Source: Rhodobacteraceae bacterium IMCC1335
GTDB lineage: Bacteria; Pseudomonadota; Alphaproteobacteria; Rhodobacterales; Rhodobacteraceae
DNA length: 64,000 nt
Assembly: GCA_039640495.1 (NCBI GenBank)
Contig: CP046864.1
Coordinates: forward strand, 2,232,001 to 2,296,000
Reading direction: 5' to 3'
Shown here: piece by piece, positions 20,166 to 28,534 of the stretch
Layout of the letters: each line of letters starts with the position of its first letter
Position numbering within the stretch: position 1 is the stretch's first letter
The notes under the pieces: generated by a model
The model's database searches: none
Told to the model about the DNA's origin: nothing
What the model saw: only the letters and a program-made list of their open reading frames with translations
Position numbers and translations under genes: made by a program

Positions 20166-20462
20166 ATGCCCGACGTCACCATAGTCTATTGGCGCGATAT
20201 CCCAGCGCAAGTTATCGTGGGCAAAGGCCGCCGGGGTTGCAAACAACAGCTCAGCGAACGCTTTGAACAGGCGATCGACCGCGCGGCAATGAAAGGCGGA
20301 TTGGCAGGTACGGATGACTATCTGGCCGAATGGCGCAAAAGCGCCCCCGAAGCGCGCGAGGGCAGCGCCGAAGAGATTGTTTTGACAGAGGCGCAAGCGC
20401 TTGAAGAACAATATGATAAAACGCGATTAAAAGCGTTAATCGATAATAATGGCTGGGCGTAA
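20166..20462 (+). CDS. conserved 'virulence factor' family small protein
   Basis: 98 residues from ATG 20166, with AAGGAGGAA six to eight bases upstream; the upstream in-frame ATG at 20127 has no ribosome-binding site. The sequence VTIVYWRDIPAQVIVGKGRR, followed by an acidic C-terminal half, matches the small family annotated as virulence factor in alphaproteobacteria. Its biochemical role is unknown. It is regularly next to methylene-THF reductase and the corrinoid methyltransferase, as here (24 bases to the next start), which suggests a part in one-carbon/corrinoid methyl transfer. Confidence 0.8.
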   Translation: MPDVTIVYWRDIPAQVIVGKGRRGCKQQLSERFEQAIDRAAMKGGLAGTDDYLAEWRKSAPEAREGSAEEIVLTEAQALEEQYDKTRLKALIDNNGWA

Positions 20463-20485
20463 CACGCGCAAAACCCGAGGGTAAA

Positions 20486-21418
20486 ATGGCTTTATTCAAC
20501 TTTTCAAAAAAACAAAACCAGACCGGCGTGCTTAATAAAGATCTGGAAAGCTTTCTCGCAGATTATTCGATCGAGGTGATGCCCAGAACCGCCCAAAAGG
20601 TTGAAGATTTCCGGGAGATCCTGCCGCAGGAGACGCGGGTCTATATCGCGCATATCGAAGGCACGCCAATCGAAGACATGGTGGCCACCGCAGCGCGATT
20701 GGCAAAAGAAGGGTTTTCGGTGATGCCGCATTTTCCGGCGCGGATCATCAAGGATAAAGCCACGCTGGAAAATTGGATCGCACAATATCAAGGCGAGGCG
20801 GGTGTAGATCAAGCCCTGCTGCTGGCTGGCGGCGTCACTACGCCTTATGGCGATTATGACAGCTCAATGCAACTGCTTGAAACCGAGTTGTTCGACAAAG
20901 CGGGGTTTAAACACCTGCACGTGGCCGGACATCCCGAAGGCAATAAAGACATCGATCCCGATGGCAGCATGAAAAATGTCGAAGCCGCATTGCATTGGAA
21001 GCAAGCCTTTTCACAAAGAACGGGCGCGCAGATGGCTTTGGCCACCCAATTTGCCTTTGAGGCGGGGCCGATTATCGAATGGGCAAACGCCATAAAAGCC
21101 GCTGGCATTGATATTCCGATACATATCGGGATTGCAGGGCCGGCAAAATTACAAACCATGATAAAATTTGCGATCGCATGCGGCGTCGGGCCCTCGTTGA
21201 AGGTTCTTCAAAAGCGCGCAATGGATGTGACCAAGCTTTTGCTGCCCTATGAACCCACCGAAGTGTTAACGCAGCTTGCGCAGCACAAAGCAAAACATAC
21301 GGATTTTAATATTACAAACGTTCATATCTTCCCGCTGGGTGGAATAAAAACAAGCGCCACTTGGGTGACCGAGCATGGCGGAAAATCGGGCATACCAGCC
21401 CAAATCGTGGAAGGATAA
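20486..21418 (+). CDS. metF: methylenetetrahydrofolate reductase-like protein
   Basis: 310 residues of the MTHFR TIM-barrel family, though more divergent than enteric MetF. Recognisable parts: SIEVMPRTAQKV (for the EFFPPK region), VYIAHIEGTPIEDMVATAAR, LLLAGGVTTP, HVAGHPEGN and QFAFEAGPIIEWA with IHIGIAGPAKLQTMIKFA. It would reduce methylene-THF to methyl-THF with FAD. A methyl-THF:corrinoid methyltransferase begins 3 bases after its stop, so product and consumer are co-expressed. The symbol is by function; sequence divergence makes subfamily assignment tentative. Confidence 0.82.
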   Translation: MALFNFSKKQNQTGVLNKDLESFLADYSIEVMPRTAQKVEDFREILPQETRVYIAHIEGTPIEDMVATAARLAKEGFSVMPHFPARIIKDKATLENWIAQYQGEAGVDQALLLAGGVTTPYGDYDSSMQLLETELFDKAGFKHLHVAGHPEGNKDIDPDGSMKNVEAALHWKQAFSQRTGAQMALATQFAFEAGPIIEWANAIKAAGIDIPIHIGIAGPAKLQTMIKFAIACGVGPSLKVLQKRAMDVTKLLLPYEPTEVLTQLAQHKAKHTDFNITNVHIFPLGGIKTSATWVTEHGGKSGIPAQIVEG

Positions 21419-21421
21419 ACC

Positions 21422-22477
21422 ATGGCCCGCACAATCGTTGAATCAAAGACAAAAACAGCAACACTTGGGTTTGATGAACCATTTTGTGTTATTGGAGAGC
21501 GTATCAACCCCACGGGCCGCAAAAAGCTTGCCGCAGAATTAGAGGCGGGTGATTTTTCAACCGTTGAAAAAGATGCATTGGCTCAAGTCGCTGCGGGCGC
21601 CAATATTTTGGATATCAATGCCGGGGTGGTCTATAATTCCAACCCAAACCCGAATGAAACCGAACCGCCTTTGATGAGGCAAATGATCGAACTGGTGCAA
21701 GGGCTAACCGACGTGCCGCTTTGCATCGATAGCTCGGTTCCCGAAGCGCTCGAAATGGGCCTTCAAATGGCAGAAGGCCGCCCGCTTTTAAACTCGGTGA
21801 CCGGCGAAGAGGATCGCTTGGAATTCGTTCTGCCTTTGGTGCAGAAATACAATGTGCCCGTGGTGGCGATTTCAAACGATGATACCGGCATCTCAGAAGA
21901 TCCCGACGTGCGCTTTGCCGTCGCCAAAAAAATTGTTGAACGGGCCGCCGATTTTAATATTCCCGCCTATGATATCGTTGTTGACCCGTTGGTGATGCCG
22001 ATCGGAGCAATGGCCACAGCGGGCCAGCAAGTCTTTACATTGGTGCGTCGCCTGCGCGAGGAATTGGGCGTAAATACGACCTGCGGTGCCTCAAACGTAT
22101 CGTTTGGTCTGCCCAACCGCCATGGGATCAACAACGCCTTTTTGCCCATGGCGATGGGCGCGGGAATGACCTCTGCGATCATGAACCCGGTTGCCTTGCC
22201 CGTGACCCAAGCCAAAATTGCCGAGAAGAAGGCCGCGGTCGAAGCTGCTGGAATCATTCTGCCCCCCGAAATGGATGACGAAACCTTTGTCACACTGTTC
22301 GGCCTTGGATCCACTCAAGCGCGCCCCGGCAAAGAGATGGAGGCCATCCGGGCTGCCAATTTATTAACCAATAATGATCCGCATGGCGGCGCATGGATCC
22401 AGTTTAATAAACCCGCTGGCAGCAGTGGCGAGGCCGGCGGGCGTGGCGGCAGACGCGGCGGACGGCGGCGCGCATGA
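21422..22477 (+). CDS. methyltetrahydrofolate:corrinoid methyltransferase (pterin-binding)
   Basis: 351 residues with the pterin-binding TIM barrel shared by MetH, AcsE and DHPS: FCVIGERINPTGRKKLA, GANILDINAGVVYNSNPNP, LCIDSSVPEALEMGL, PLLNSVTGEEDR, and TTCGASNVSFGLPNRHGIN. It moves the methyl group of methyl-THF to a corrinoid protein. In roseobacters the three MetH functions are often on separate chains, and this is likely the folate module; the B12-binding and homocysteine modules are not here. The last ~15 residues form a Gly/Arg-rich tail (GRGGRRGGRRRA) unusual for the family. Last recognisable host gene before the accessory region. Confidence 0.88.
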   Translation: MARTIVESKTKTATLGFDEPFCVIGERINPTGRKKLAAELEAGDFSTVEKDALAQVAAGANILDINAGVVYNSNPNPNETEPPLMRQMIELVQGLTDVPLCIDSSVPEALEMGLQMAEGRPLLNSVTGEEDRLEFVLPLVQKYNVPVVAISNDDTGISEDPDVRFAVAKKIVERAADFNIPAYDIVVDPLVMPIGAMATAGQQVFTLVRRLREELGVNTTCGASNVSFGLPNRHGINNAFLPMAMGAGMTSAIMNPVALPVTQAKIAEKKAAVEAAGIILPPEMDDETFVTLFGLGSTQARPGKEMEAIRAANLLTNNDPHGGAWIQFNKPAGSSGEAGGRGGRRGGRRRA

Positions 22478-22584
22478 GCGCGCTGTTTGCCACGGCTGAA
22501 TAAAGCGTTCAAAACATGCTGACCTGCCCGGCTTTGAAATAGGGATAAGCGTCTTAAGCGCCTGAGCAGGCGTGGCACGATCAC

Positions 22585-23044
22585 TTAAGCGCAGACGAAT
22601 TTATCGCGCGCATTGCGCAGCCGCATGGCCGCAACAAAATACTTATGGAATTGCTCGGGCGTTAAATCATGCCCATGCTCGCCGGAAGTTTTCTGAAAAC
22701 AAAGATCAAGATCGATTAATACGTCTTGCACTAACATATTCTTCGTTGCCCAGCGCGATTTACCCTCGCCTGGAGCGCCCGTAACCAGGATTACCTTACT
22801 TTGGCTCAGGAAGCCAAAGAAGGTGTGTGCTCGCTCCTTTTGAAGAATCTTCAACAGATTTCTGCTTGTGACAAGACCGGCAAAGCGTTTGAAGGTTTTC
22901 GATTTCATAGATGCGGTCAGGCGGCAGTTTGTGAATTGGAATGATATGATCGCATTCAGGCGCGCGGTCATCGAAGCGGTGCCGACCTACACATATTTGA
23001 TTACAAATTTGACATTGATAACTATCGCGCAAGAAAACGCGCAA
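22585..23044 (-). pseudogene. phage HNH endonuclease/P-loop protein, frameshifted
   Basis: An HNH nuclease domain (23044-22796; QCQICNQICVG, ECDHIIPIHKL, ENLQTLCRSCHKQK) runs into a stop. The adjacent frame continues with a kinase-like P-loop (KVILVTGAPGEGKSRWA, then VLIDLDLC) to 22585. HNH plus P-loop in one chain occurs in tailed phages, so I read these as one gene broken by a single-base frameshift near 22800. The P-loop part is also shorter than a full kinase domain. It lies in the same orientation just downstream of the left 135-bp repeat, consistent with a former phage gene order. Confidence 0.65.
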
Positions 23045-23075
23045 CCGCAGTTTTTGCCAATAACGGCCATAAGGG

Positions 23076-23210
23076 CTATAAGTACCTATAGCACCTTGTC
23101 CCTTTAACGGTATTACTCCCCCGAAACTTCAGGCTCAGGCCCGTAGAGATAATCCAGCTTAAACTCAGTGATAGCACCTTCACCCCAGCCAGCGGTTAAA
23201 TAGGCTTCGG
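23076..23210 (-). repeat. left copy of 135-bp inverted repeat flanking the sulfotransferase gene
   Basis: Pairs with 25398-25532 in inverted orientation; I count two mismatches in 135 bases. The minus strand encodes the C-terminus of a small phage-like protein (...EAYLTAGWGEGAITEF to a stop at 23113) plus about 37 bases of 3' sequence ending in the near-palindrome CTATAGGTACTTATAG. Confidence 0.9.
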
Positions 23211-23302
23211 TTGGAAATTCAAAGGTTTTTATATCTTGTAAAAAGTTATTTGCTTTCTAATGCACTTTTCGATTTCTTCTGTTAGCATTAATCTAAAGCA
23301 AA

Positions 23303-25264
23303 ATGAGAGAAATGATTTTGATGGCACGTGATCCACTCGATGTAAAAAAAAAATTATTATCAATGTTTCAAAATGGCCAATTTATCTTAGTTCTAAAGCA
23401 GGCCGAAAAGCTGTGCAGTAAAGCTCCTAATGACCCAGAAAATTGGAATTTGCTTGGGGCTGTACATAATAAGTTGGAAAATTTTGGTGAGGCAAAGCTT
23501 GCTTTTCAACGGGTAATAAACTTGACGCCTTTTAACGCTGATGCACATTTTAATTTAGGTAAGGTCTTGGGCTCAACCGGTCAAAAAACTGATGCTATAA
23601 AAGCCTACAAAAAAGCTGTTAAAATTGAACCAAAACATTTTAAAAGCTGGTATAATTTGGCCACATTATTGAAGGAGCACGGAGAAGCTTCTAGTGCCTT
23701 GAGGGCCCTCCATAGAACTATCAAATTACAGCCTAATTTTCCTCAAGCTTATAACAACTTAGGCAGTTTATTGGGAGAGTTAAACCAACCAATTAAATCT
23801 GCGCAAGCCTTCAAAAAGGCGTTATCACTCAAGCCTGATTATGCAGAAGCCTATTACAACTTGGGCAATGCTCTCCAAGACCGAGACAAGCTTGAGGAAG
23901 CAATAGCATCTTACAACGAAGCGCTTTCAATAAAGCCTGATTATGCAGAAGCGCACAACAACTTGGGCAATGCTCTCCAAGACCGAGACAAGCTTGAGGA
24001 AGCAATAGCATCTTACAACGAAGCGCTTTCAATAAAGCCTGATTATGCAGAAGCGCACAACAACTTGGGCAATGCTCTCAAAGATCAAGGCAAGCTTGAC
24101 GAGGCGATAGCCTCTTACGAAAAAGCCATATCTTTAAAGCCTGATTATGCTGAGGCCTACAACAACATGGGCGTTACTCTCAACGAACACAGTAAGCTTG
24201 AAGAAGCAATAGAGGCTTACAAAAAAGCCCTCTCCATCAAGCCTGATTATGCTGAGGCCCATAGGCATGTCAGCTTAGTAACTAAGTATAACTCCGGTAA
24301 CGCTCAGATTAGTACCGTTGAAGCGTTACTGAAACGGACTGACTTAAACGACTCAGATAGATGCAATTTGCTCTACACAAACGCCAAAATGCAGGAGGAC
24401 CTAGGAAATTTGAGATCCGCATTTGATAGCTATGTGGCTGGGGGTGATCTCAGGCAGAATTTACTAGCGTATGAACTTAAGCAAGATGAGCATCTGTTTG
24501 ATCGAATTAAAAAAATAGCACCACAGTTTAAAGATGTTGTCTTGGATGCACCGAAAAAACTGTACAGGCATACTCCCATATTTATTCTTGGGATGCCTAG
24601 ATCTGGAACGACTTTGGTCGAGCAAATTATTGCTTCCCACTCTGAAGTCACTGGTGCAGGCGAACTGGGTTACGTATCACAATTCGGAGGACAACTAGCC
24701 TCAGGCCCAACGGCACCTTCATTAGAAGCCTTGGCGGTTTTTAGAGATCGTTATTTAACAGAGCTTGCCAAAAGTACTGATGGTCAAGCTTTTACAACCG
24801 ATAAGATGCCACAAAACTTCAGATACATCGCATTAATTTGTGCAGTATTTCCAGAAGCAAAGATCATCCACGTGCAGAGAAACTCAAAAGCTACATGCTG
24901 GTCAAACTTCAAACACTATTTTGCTTCAAAAGGCCTTGGATACTCTTACAAACTTGGAGATACAGTCAAATACCACGGGCTATACAAAGATCTCATGCAC
25001 TTCTGGGTCCAAAGCTACAGTGACCGTATTTATAACCTCGACTACGAAAAGCTAACAGAAGATCAAGAGCCAGAGACACGGCGCTTGATTGAATACTTGG
25101 CGCTTAATTGGGAAGAAGCATGTCTGGCTCCACAGAATAACAAGAGGGCTGTGAAAACGGCTTCCCAGCAGCAAGTTCGGCAGAAAGTTTACAAGGGCAG
25201 CTCGCAAGCTTGGCGCAAGTTTGAGCCATTCTTGGATGGCGTCTTTGATGGGCTTGAAGCTTAA
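23303..25264 (+). CDS. TPR-repeat sulfotransferase
   Basis: 653 residues. Residues ~10-330 are nine or so 34-residue TPR units (pattern NLGNALQDRDKLEEAIASY, EALSIKPDYAEAH); two of them are encoded by identical 102-bp repeats. Residues ~420-650 are a PAPS-dependent sulfotransferase: PIFILGMPRSGTTLVEQII is the 5'-phosphosulfate loop and IIHVQRNSKATCWSN the 3'-phosphate region. Such TPR-sulfotransferases modify proteins or surface glycans in marine alphaproteobacteria and their viruses. It is a single gene with lower GC than the host block, sits between inverted repeats of phage origin and has no co-oriented partner, all of which point to acquired cargo. ATG 23303 or 23321 could be the start. 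Confidence 0.9.
   Translation: MREMILMARDPLDVKKKLLSMFQNGQFILVLKQAEKLCSKAPNDPENWNLLGAVHNKLENFGEAKLAFQRVINLTPFNADAHFNLGKVLGSTGQKTDAIKAYKKAVKIEPKHFKSWYNLATLLKEHGEASSALRALHRTIKLQPNFPQAYNNLGSLLGELNQPIKSAQAFKKALSLKPDYAEAYYNLGNALQDRDKLEEAIASYNEALSIKPDYAEAHNNLGNALQDRDKLEEAIASYNEALSIKPDYAEAHNNLGNALKDQGKLDEAIASYEKAISLKPDYAEAYNNMGVTLNEHSKLEEAIEAYKKALSIKPDYAEAHRHVSLVTKYNSGNAQISTVEALLKRTDLNDSDRCNLLYTNAKMQEDLGNLRSAFDSYVAGGDLRQNLLAYELKQDEHLFDRIKKIAPQFKDVVLDAPKKLYRHTPIFILGMPRSGTTLVEQIIASHSEVTGAGELGYVSQFGGQLASGPTAPSLEALAVFRDRYLTELAKSTDGQAFTTDKMPQNFRYIALICAVFPEAKIIHVQRNSKATCWSNFKHYFASKGLGYSYKLGDTVKYHGLYKDLMHFWVQSYSDRIYNLDYEKLTEDQEPETRRLIEYLALNWEEACLAPQNNKRAVKTASQQQVRQKVYKGSSQAWRKFEPFLDGVFDGLEA
23858..24061 (+). 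repeat. two identical 102-bp tandem repeats inside TPR region
   Basis: The segments 23858-23959 and 23960-24061 are identical as read; a third unit from 24062 is diverged. Each encodes one 34-residue TPR. Perfect identity implies recent duplication or ongoing slippage. Confidence 0.9.
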
Positions 25265-25294
25265 TCCGAACAACCACTAGATATCTACCTTTAA

Positions 25295-25495
25295 AGCGGT
25301 GATAAACGTAAAACCACCCACCAACACCTATTCCTACCCAAAGACTATTCAGGCTCCCCCACTACCAGCATCTACACCGAATGGACTGATGAGGAAGCCG
25401 AAGCCTATTTAACCGCTGGCTGGGGTGAAGCTGCTATCACTGAGTTTAAGCTGGAGTATCTCTACGGGCCTGAGCCTGAAGTTTCGGGGGAGTAA
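25295..25495 (+). pseudogene. C-terminal fragment of small phage-like protein
   Basis: An open frame without a start, reading ...FLPKDYSGSPTTSIYTEW then EAYLTAGWGEAAITEF and ending PEPEVSGE at 25495. The last two thirds lie inside the right 135-bp repeat and match the minus-strand reading of the left repeat with conservative changes. I do not recognise the family beyond its phage-like context. Confidence 0.6.
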
Positions 25496-25532
25496 TACCG
25501 TTAAAGGGACAAGGTGCTATAGGTACTTATAG
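25398..25532 (+). repeat. right copy of 135-bp inverted repeat flanking the sulfotransferase gene
   Basis: Inverted partner of 23076-23210 with equal length and two mismatches. The enclosed 2.2 kb contains only the TPR-sulfotransferase. Homology stops abruptly at both outer edges (after TTATAG). Confidence 0.9.
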
Positions 25533-26099
25533 GAACCTGTCACAATAAGGATCAGCAGGGCGGTCATCTAACCCCGAAACTTAACCCAAAGTGGTTTACG
25601 AGGTTACAGGGCTGAACTCTGGCAGATCACAGATATAGCAACCCCATAGCCCCCTATGACCCATGCCCCGTACCCTGATGCAGCATTAACAATATTCTGG
25701 GATAATCAGCATCAAGCAGCGGTATGATGCATCAGCTTGGGTAATAGCTTGAGCAATGCACAGAGCCGCCACCCGCTCGTTACAGGCTTACCCGTCAAGA
25801 CCCGATAAAACCGCCTGATGCAGCTAGTTGACGATTGCTAAATCCTAATCGTGGGTCAGGCTTGTATACGATACCCGGGTATATGGGGGTGGCACTTGCG
25901 GGGGGCCTAATCGTAGACCAAACCGTAGACCAAATTACGCCTGTTGCAGGAACTATAATCAAACAGTAGCCTTGTTTTGTGGGGTTAATGCGTTGGGTCG
26001 TTTCCTGCTGGAGGAACCATCACCTCCCCGGTGCGCCACCTACTCACATAACGCATTGTAATACCTCACTATTTTGACTTTGATAGTGAACCGTAGACC
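25533..26099. other. non-coding junction between phage remnant and integrase fragment
   Basis: No credible gene. It holds a palindrome-rich stretch near 25862-25885 (GTATACGATACCCGGGTATA), a tandem 12-bp repeat (25912-25935), and from 26053 the start of a segment repeated in inverted orientation at 29779. It may be the attachment/arm region of the element to the right. Confidence 0.5.
25912..25935 (+). repeat. tandem 12-bp repeat CGTAGACCAAAC/T
   Basis: Two adjacent copies, 11 of 12 bases identical, with the related CGTAGACCATG at the integrase-fragment start (26092-26102). Similar 11-12 bp doublets recur near other attachment sites in this window, so these may be integrase arm sites. Confidence 0.55.
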
Positions 26100-26275
26100 A
26101 TGCTGGCAACCAAATCTAATAGCTACACGTTCCAAAAAGACGGCGTCTGGTATTTCTCCCGTCGAGTTCCCGCAGACTTACGACGGCATTACAGAACGGG
26201 TAGGATTGCTTATTCTTTAAGAACCAAATCCATCAAGGATGCTCGTGTTCGGACTATGAGCGATGCCGCAAAAGT
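26053..26275 (+). repeat. inverted repeat carrying integrase 5' end, left copy
   Basis: About 223 bases matching 29779-29556 on the other strand, covering the promoter (CACTATTTTGACTTTGATAG) and the first ~58 codons of a tyrosine integrase. The HxlR-cupin cargo lies between the two copies. Confidence 0.85.
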
Positions 26276-26282
26276 TAATTAA
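26100..26282 (+). pseudogene. N-terminal fragment of tyrosine integrase
   Basis: 60 codons (KDGVWYFSRRVPADLRRHYR, TGRIAYSLRTKSIKDARVR) equal to the N-terminus of the integrase at 28535-29732, then a stop exactly where homology ends (MSDAAKVN). This copy keeps the ancestral frame (QKDGVW), whereas the full-length copy has an extra A. It is truncated and not functional. Confidence 0.85.
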
Positions 26283-26295
26283 TTTCCAGTAGACA

Positions 26296-26736
26296 TCAAA
26301 GGTGCGCCATTCGCAATTCGTCAACCAACTTTTTTGAATATAAAGATAATGGCCGCTCCAATTCTTCTGGAGGCGAAATAGGTGCACTCGAGGGCGGAGC
26401 ATGCTTTAGCGCCCAGACAGACATATCGATCAAAATTGGCATCAGTTCTATTGCCTTTGAGTTTAAACAATAAATCTTTCGTTGCGAATGCCCAGGGTCA
26501 TTAATGGTTCTGAGAAGTCCTATATCACACATCCGCTTAAGGCGATTTGCCAGAGTAGCGCTAGATATATTTTCATTATTGTTAGCCAAAATTGAATTGA
26601 AGGTCCTTTGCTTGCAAACACCTATATCCCGAAGGATGATAACTGACCAATGATCAGCAATTATCTCAGCGGCAGCAGAAATGGGACAATATTTTTGGGC
26701 TTTAGATGTTATGTCCCGGTTACGAATTTGGTTCAA
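26296..26736 (-). CDS. HxlR-family transcriptional regulator
   Basis: About 147 residues with the HxlR winged helix: YCPISAAAEIIADHWSVIIL (conserved Cys then helix 1), FNSILANNNENISSATLANR (recognition region) and MCDIGLLRTI. HxlR proteins sense aldehydes, quinones or redox state through the N-terminal Cys, present here. I choose TTG 26736, after GGAGAG; an ATG at 26793 gives 19 further residues with no ribosome-binding site. It is divergent from the secreted protein/cupin genes at 26910-28502 and probably controls them. Confidence 0.85.
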   Translation of the reverse strand: MNQIRNRDITSKAQKYCPISAAAEIIADHWSVIILRDIGVCKQRTFNSILANNNENISSATLANRLKRMCDIGLLRTINDPGHSQRKIYCLNSKAIELMPILIDMSVWALKHAPPSSAPISPPEELERPLSLYSKKLVDELRMAHL

Positions 26737-26909
26737 GGCAACTCTCCATAATAATCGCTGGCTTTTCAAAAGAACACGATATTGCGAAACCATCCTGCAA
26801 ACAAGAGCAGTTCAAAATATTCATTAGTATTTCTCTTTCGATGCGAGTACCCGTATTTTTAAGGTGGAGTAAGCCTTGATCTTTAAATCGCAAATAAGGG
26901 AAAATACTT

Positions 26910-27365
26910 ATGAAAAACATCGTTTTGGCAGCAGCCGTTTCACTACTTCCAGCCACAGCTTTTGCTGATGGTCACAACGGACATGGCCAAGGCTTTTCCA
27001 GTACGGTTTCCTCCACAACTATGGAAGGAAAATCGGGTTCAATTACCCATATGATTTCAGAAGATATTTGGCAGTACCAAAAGGCACCTGAAGGCTGGCC
27101 CAAAGCAGCCACGGCAACTTGTCATTATACCATACTGATGGAAGCAGGACAGCAAGCACCTTCATCGATTAATGGCGTTTGTGAATCCGTTGACCCTGAT
27201 GGAGATGCCTCAGTTTGGGTTGCTGCCATCGATACCAGCACAGGCATGGGCACAGGAACCCTGGCTAGCGGCACCGGTAAATATAGAAACACTAACGTAA
27301 AGCCAAGTTTTCAAACTACATACCAAATTGATGCAACACACAGCATTTACGATTTCAGTTGGTAG
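26910..27365 (+). CDS. secreted protein of unknown function
   Basis: 151 residues with a clear Sec signal peptide (MKNIVLAAAVSLLPATAFA, cleavage before DGHNG). The mature part is rich in Gly/Thr/Ser with regular beta-strand patterns (ATATCHYTILMEAG, GTGTLASGTGKY), suggesting a beta-barrel, and has two Cys that could pair. I do not recognise a family. First gene of the cluster divergent from the HxlR regulator; ATG follows AGGGAAAAT. Confidence 0.75.
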   Translation: MKNIVLAAAVSLLPATAFADGHNGHGQGFSSTVSSTTMEGKSGSITHMISEDIWQYQKAPEGWPKAATATCHYTILMEAGQQAPSSINGVCESVDPDGDASVWVAAIDTSTGMGTGTLASGTGKYRNTNVKPSFQTTYQIDATHSIYDFSW

Positions 27366-27432
27366 GGCTCAAAGCAATAAGACGAAAATTTGTGGACTGT
27401 AGTCCATCCTCAAAATTTAAAGGAAATCCGTC

Positions 27433-27717
27433 ATGATGGTAAAACTTACACAAGATTTGGCTCGTGGCTTCAAACCATGGAAAGAAATGTTTCAAGAGAA
27501 TGAGGCAACTTTAAATGCGCTTGGAGCGAAGCTTGTGTTCGCAGGGACCGAAAAAGATAACGATAATAAATTAACAGTTATTATCGATTTTGAATCACCT
27601 GAATCTATGAAAGCTTTCGGCGGCCATGAGGAACTCAAAGCTAAAAGAGCCGCCGCAGGCACTGTTTTGGAAACGACCGTGATAACACCGATGAGTGGGG
27701 AGTCTTTCACTCGGTGA
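27433..27717 (+). CDS. small dimeric alpha/beta-barrel-like protein (family A, DUF3764-like)
   Basis: 94 residues, cytoplasmic. It resembles a second gene in this window (53715-54029) across its length: FKPWKEMFQENEATLNALGA versus FDTWQTMVKSQEDRIKEMGI, LVFAGTEKD versus FLFAGTEKN, and a TPMSGESF/TPISEEYF end. The ferredoxin-like pattern is that of stress-responsive or monooxygenase-like small proteins; no catalytic assignment is possible. AAAGGAAAT lies upstream of the ATG. Middle of the HxlR-linked cluster. Confidence 0.75.
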   Translation: MMVKLTQDLARGFKPWKEMFQENEATLNALGAKLVFAGTEKDNDNKLTVIIDFESPESMKAFGGHEELKAKRAAAGTVLETTVITPMSGESFTR

Positions 27718-27807
27718 CGTAGAGCTAATTGGGGATGACGATAATAATACTGGTTTGCTTTGGTTCATCCCCAATTTTTCAAATAAGAAAAAATAAGGAA
27801 GAAAAAT

Positions 27808-28155
27808 ATGCCAATTGAAGTGAAAAATTTTGCATCTCAAGCAGACGAATCCAAGGATATGCCCAACGCACGTATGGAGGCGGTAAACGTTCTAGGTCAG
27901 CGAGTGATGAAGCTGACGTTAGCACCAGATTGGAAATGGTCTACAGACATAAAACCAATTGTCGGCACACCAAGCTGTCAAGCGACGCATACCGGGATCA
28001 TAATCGAAGGAACTATTCATTGCGTTTGTGATGACGGTTCAGAAGCCACATATTCTGCTGGTGATGCATATGCGATTTCGCCAAATCATGACGCTTGGTG
28101 CGTTGGAGGTAAACGAGCGGTTGTGTACGAGTTTGCCGGAGCATGGGGGGAATAG
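27808..28155 (+). CDS. cupin-domain protein
   Basis: 115 residues; single cupin fold. Metal-site pattern: CQATHTGIIIEGTIHCVCDD (His and, further on, GDAYAISPNHDAWCVGG), so two of the usual three His plus acidic residues are visible. The leading WKWSTDIKPIVG is shared with cupins that follow ABM-type genes. Function unknown; a small-molecule sensor or isomerase is possible. The next gene starts 2 bases after its stop. Confidence 0.8.
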   Translation: MPIEVKNFASQADESKDMPNARMEAVNVLGQRVMKLTLAPDWKWSTDIKPIVGTPSCQATHTGIIIEGTIHCVCDDGSEATYSAGDAYAISPNHDAWCVGGKRAVVYEFAGAWGE

Positions 28156-28157
28156 AA

Positions 28158-28502
28158 ATGGCATCATCATTTTACATTGTTAACCATCACTTTAAACCTG
28201 GCATGGCTTCTCAGTGGTGGGAAAAAACTGGTAGATTGATGAGTGATGAGGCAGCCTTTTCTGAAAATGTTAAGAATACTATGGAAAAGGGTTTTTTTAA
28301 CCACTCGTTCATGCCAATGGCAGCTGAAGGCCCTATCTACTGCGTCTGGGAAGCCAAAGAGGGTATTTCAGACTCTGAATTCCAAGATTTCATTGATGGG
28401 CCCGATGGTGTGAATTGGGGCCTTGTTGCACTAAACAACAACGTAATGAAGCTTGACTTGGCCTTGACCGGTGGACAGACACCCTACGAAAGTAAGTTTT
28501 AA
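28158..28502 (+). CDS. small hypothetical protein of HxlR-linked cluster
   Basis: 114 residues from ATG 28158, which has a GGGGGGAATAG ribosome-binding stretch overlapping the cupin stop. FYIVNHHFKPGMASQWWEK and PIYCVWEAKEGISDSEFQDF give an alpha/beta-barrel-like (ABM/DUF4242-type) pattern. No catalytic residues can be named. Last gene before the integrase, which faces it. Confidence 0.75.
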   Translation: MASSFYIVNHHFKPGMASQWWEKTGRLMSDEAAFSENVKNTMEKGFFNHSFMPMAAEGPIYCVWEAKEGISDSEFQDFIDGPDGVNWGLVALNNNVMKLDLALTGGQTPYESKF

Positions 28503-28534
28503 AACTTAATAATCAAAAAACAAAGGCGGGGCGT

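Noticed and set aside
23830..24280. Regular repeats resembling a CRISPR array
   Set aside because: They are coding 102-bp TPR repeats in one long frame, with no spacers.
25990..26045. A second attachment site or RNA 3' end (CACCTCCCCGGTGCGCCACC)
   Set aside because: No second copy in the window and no foldable RNA gene could be built around it.
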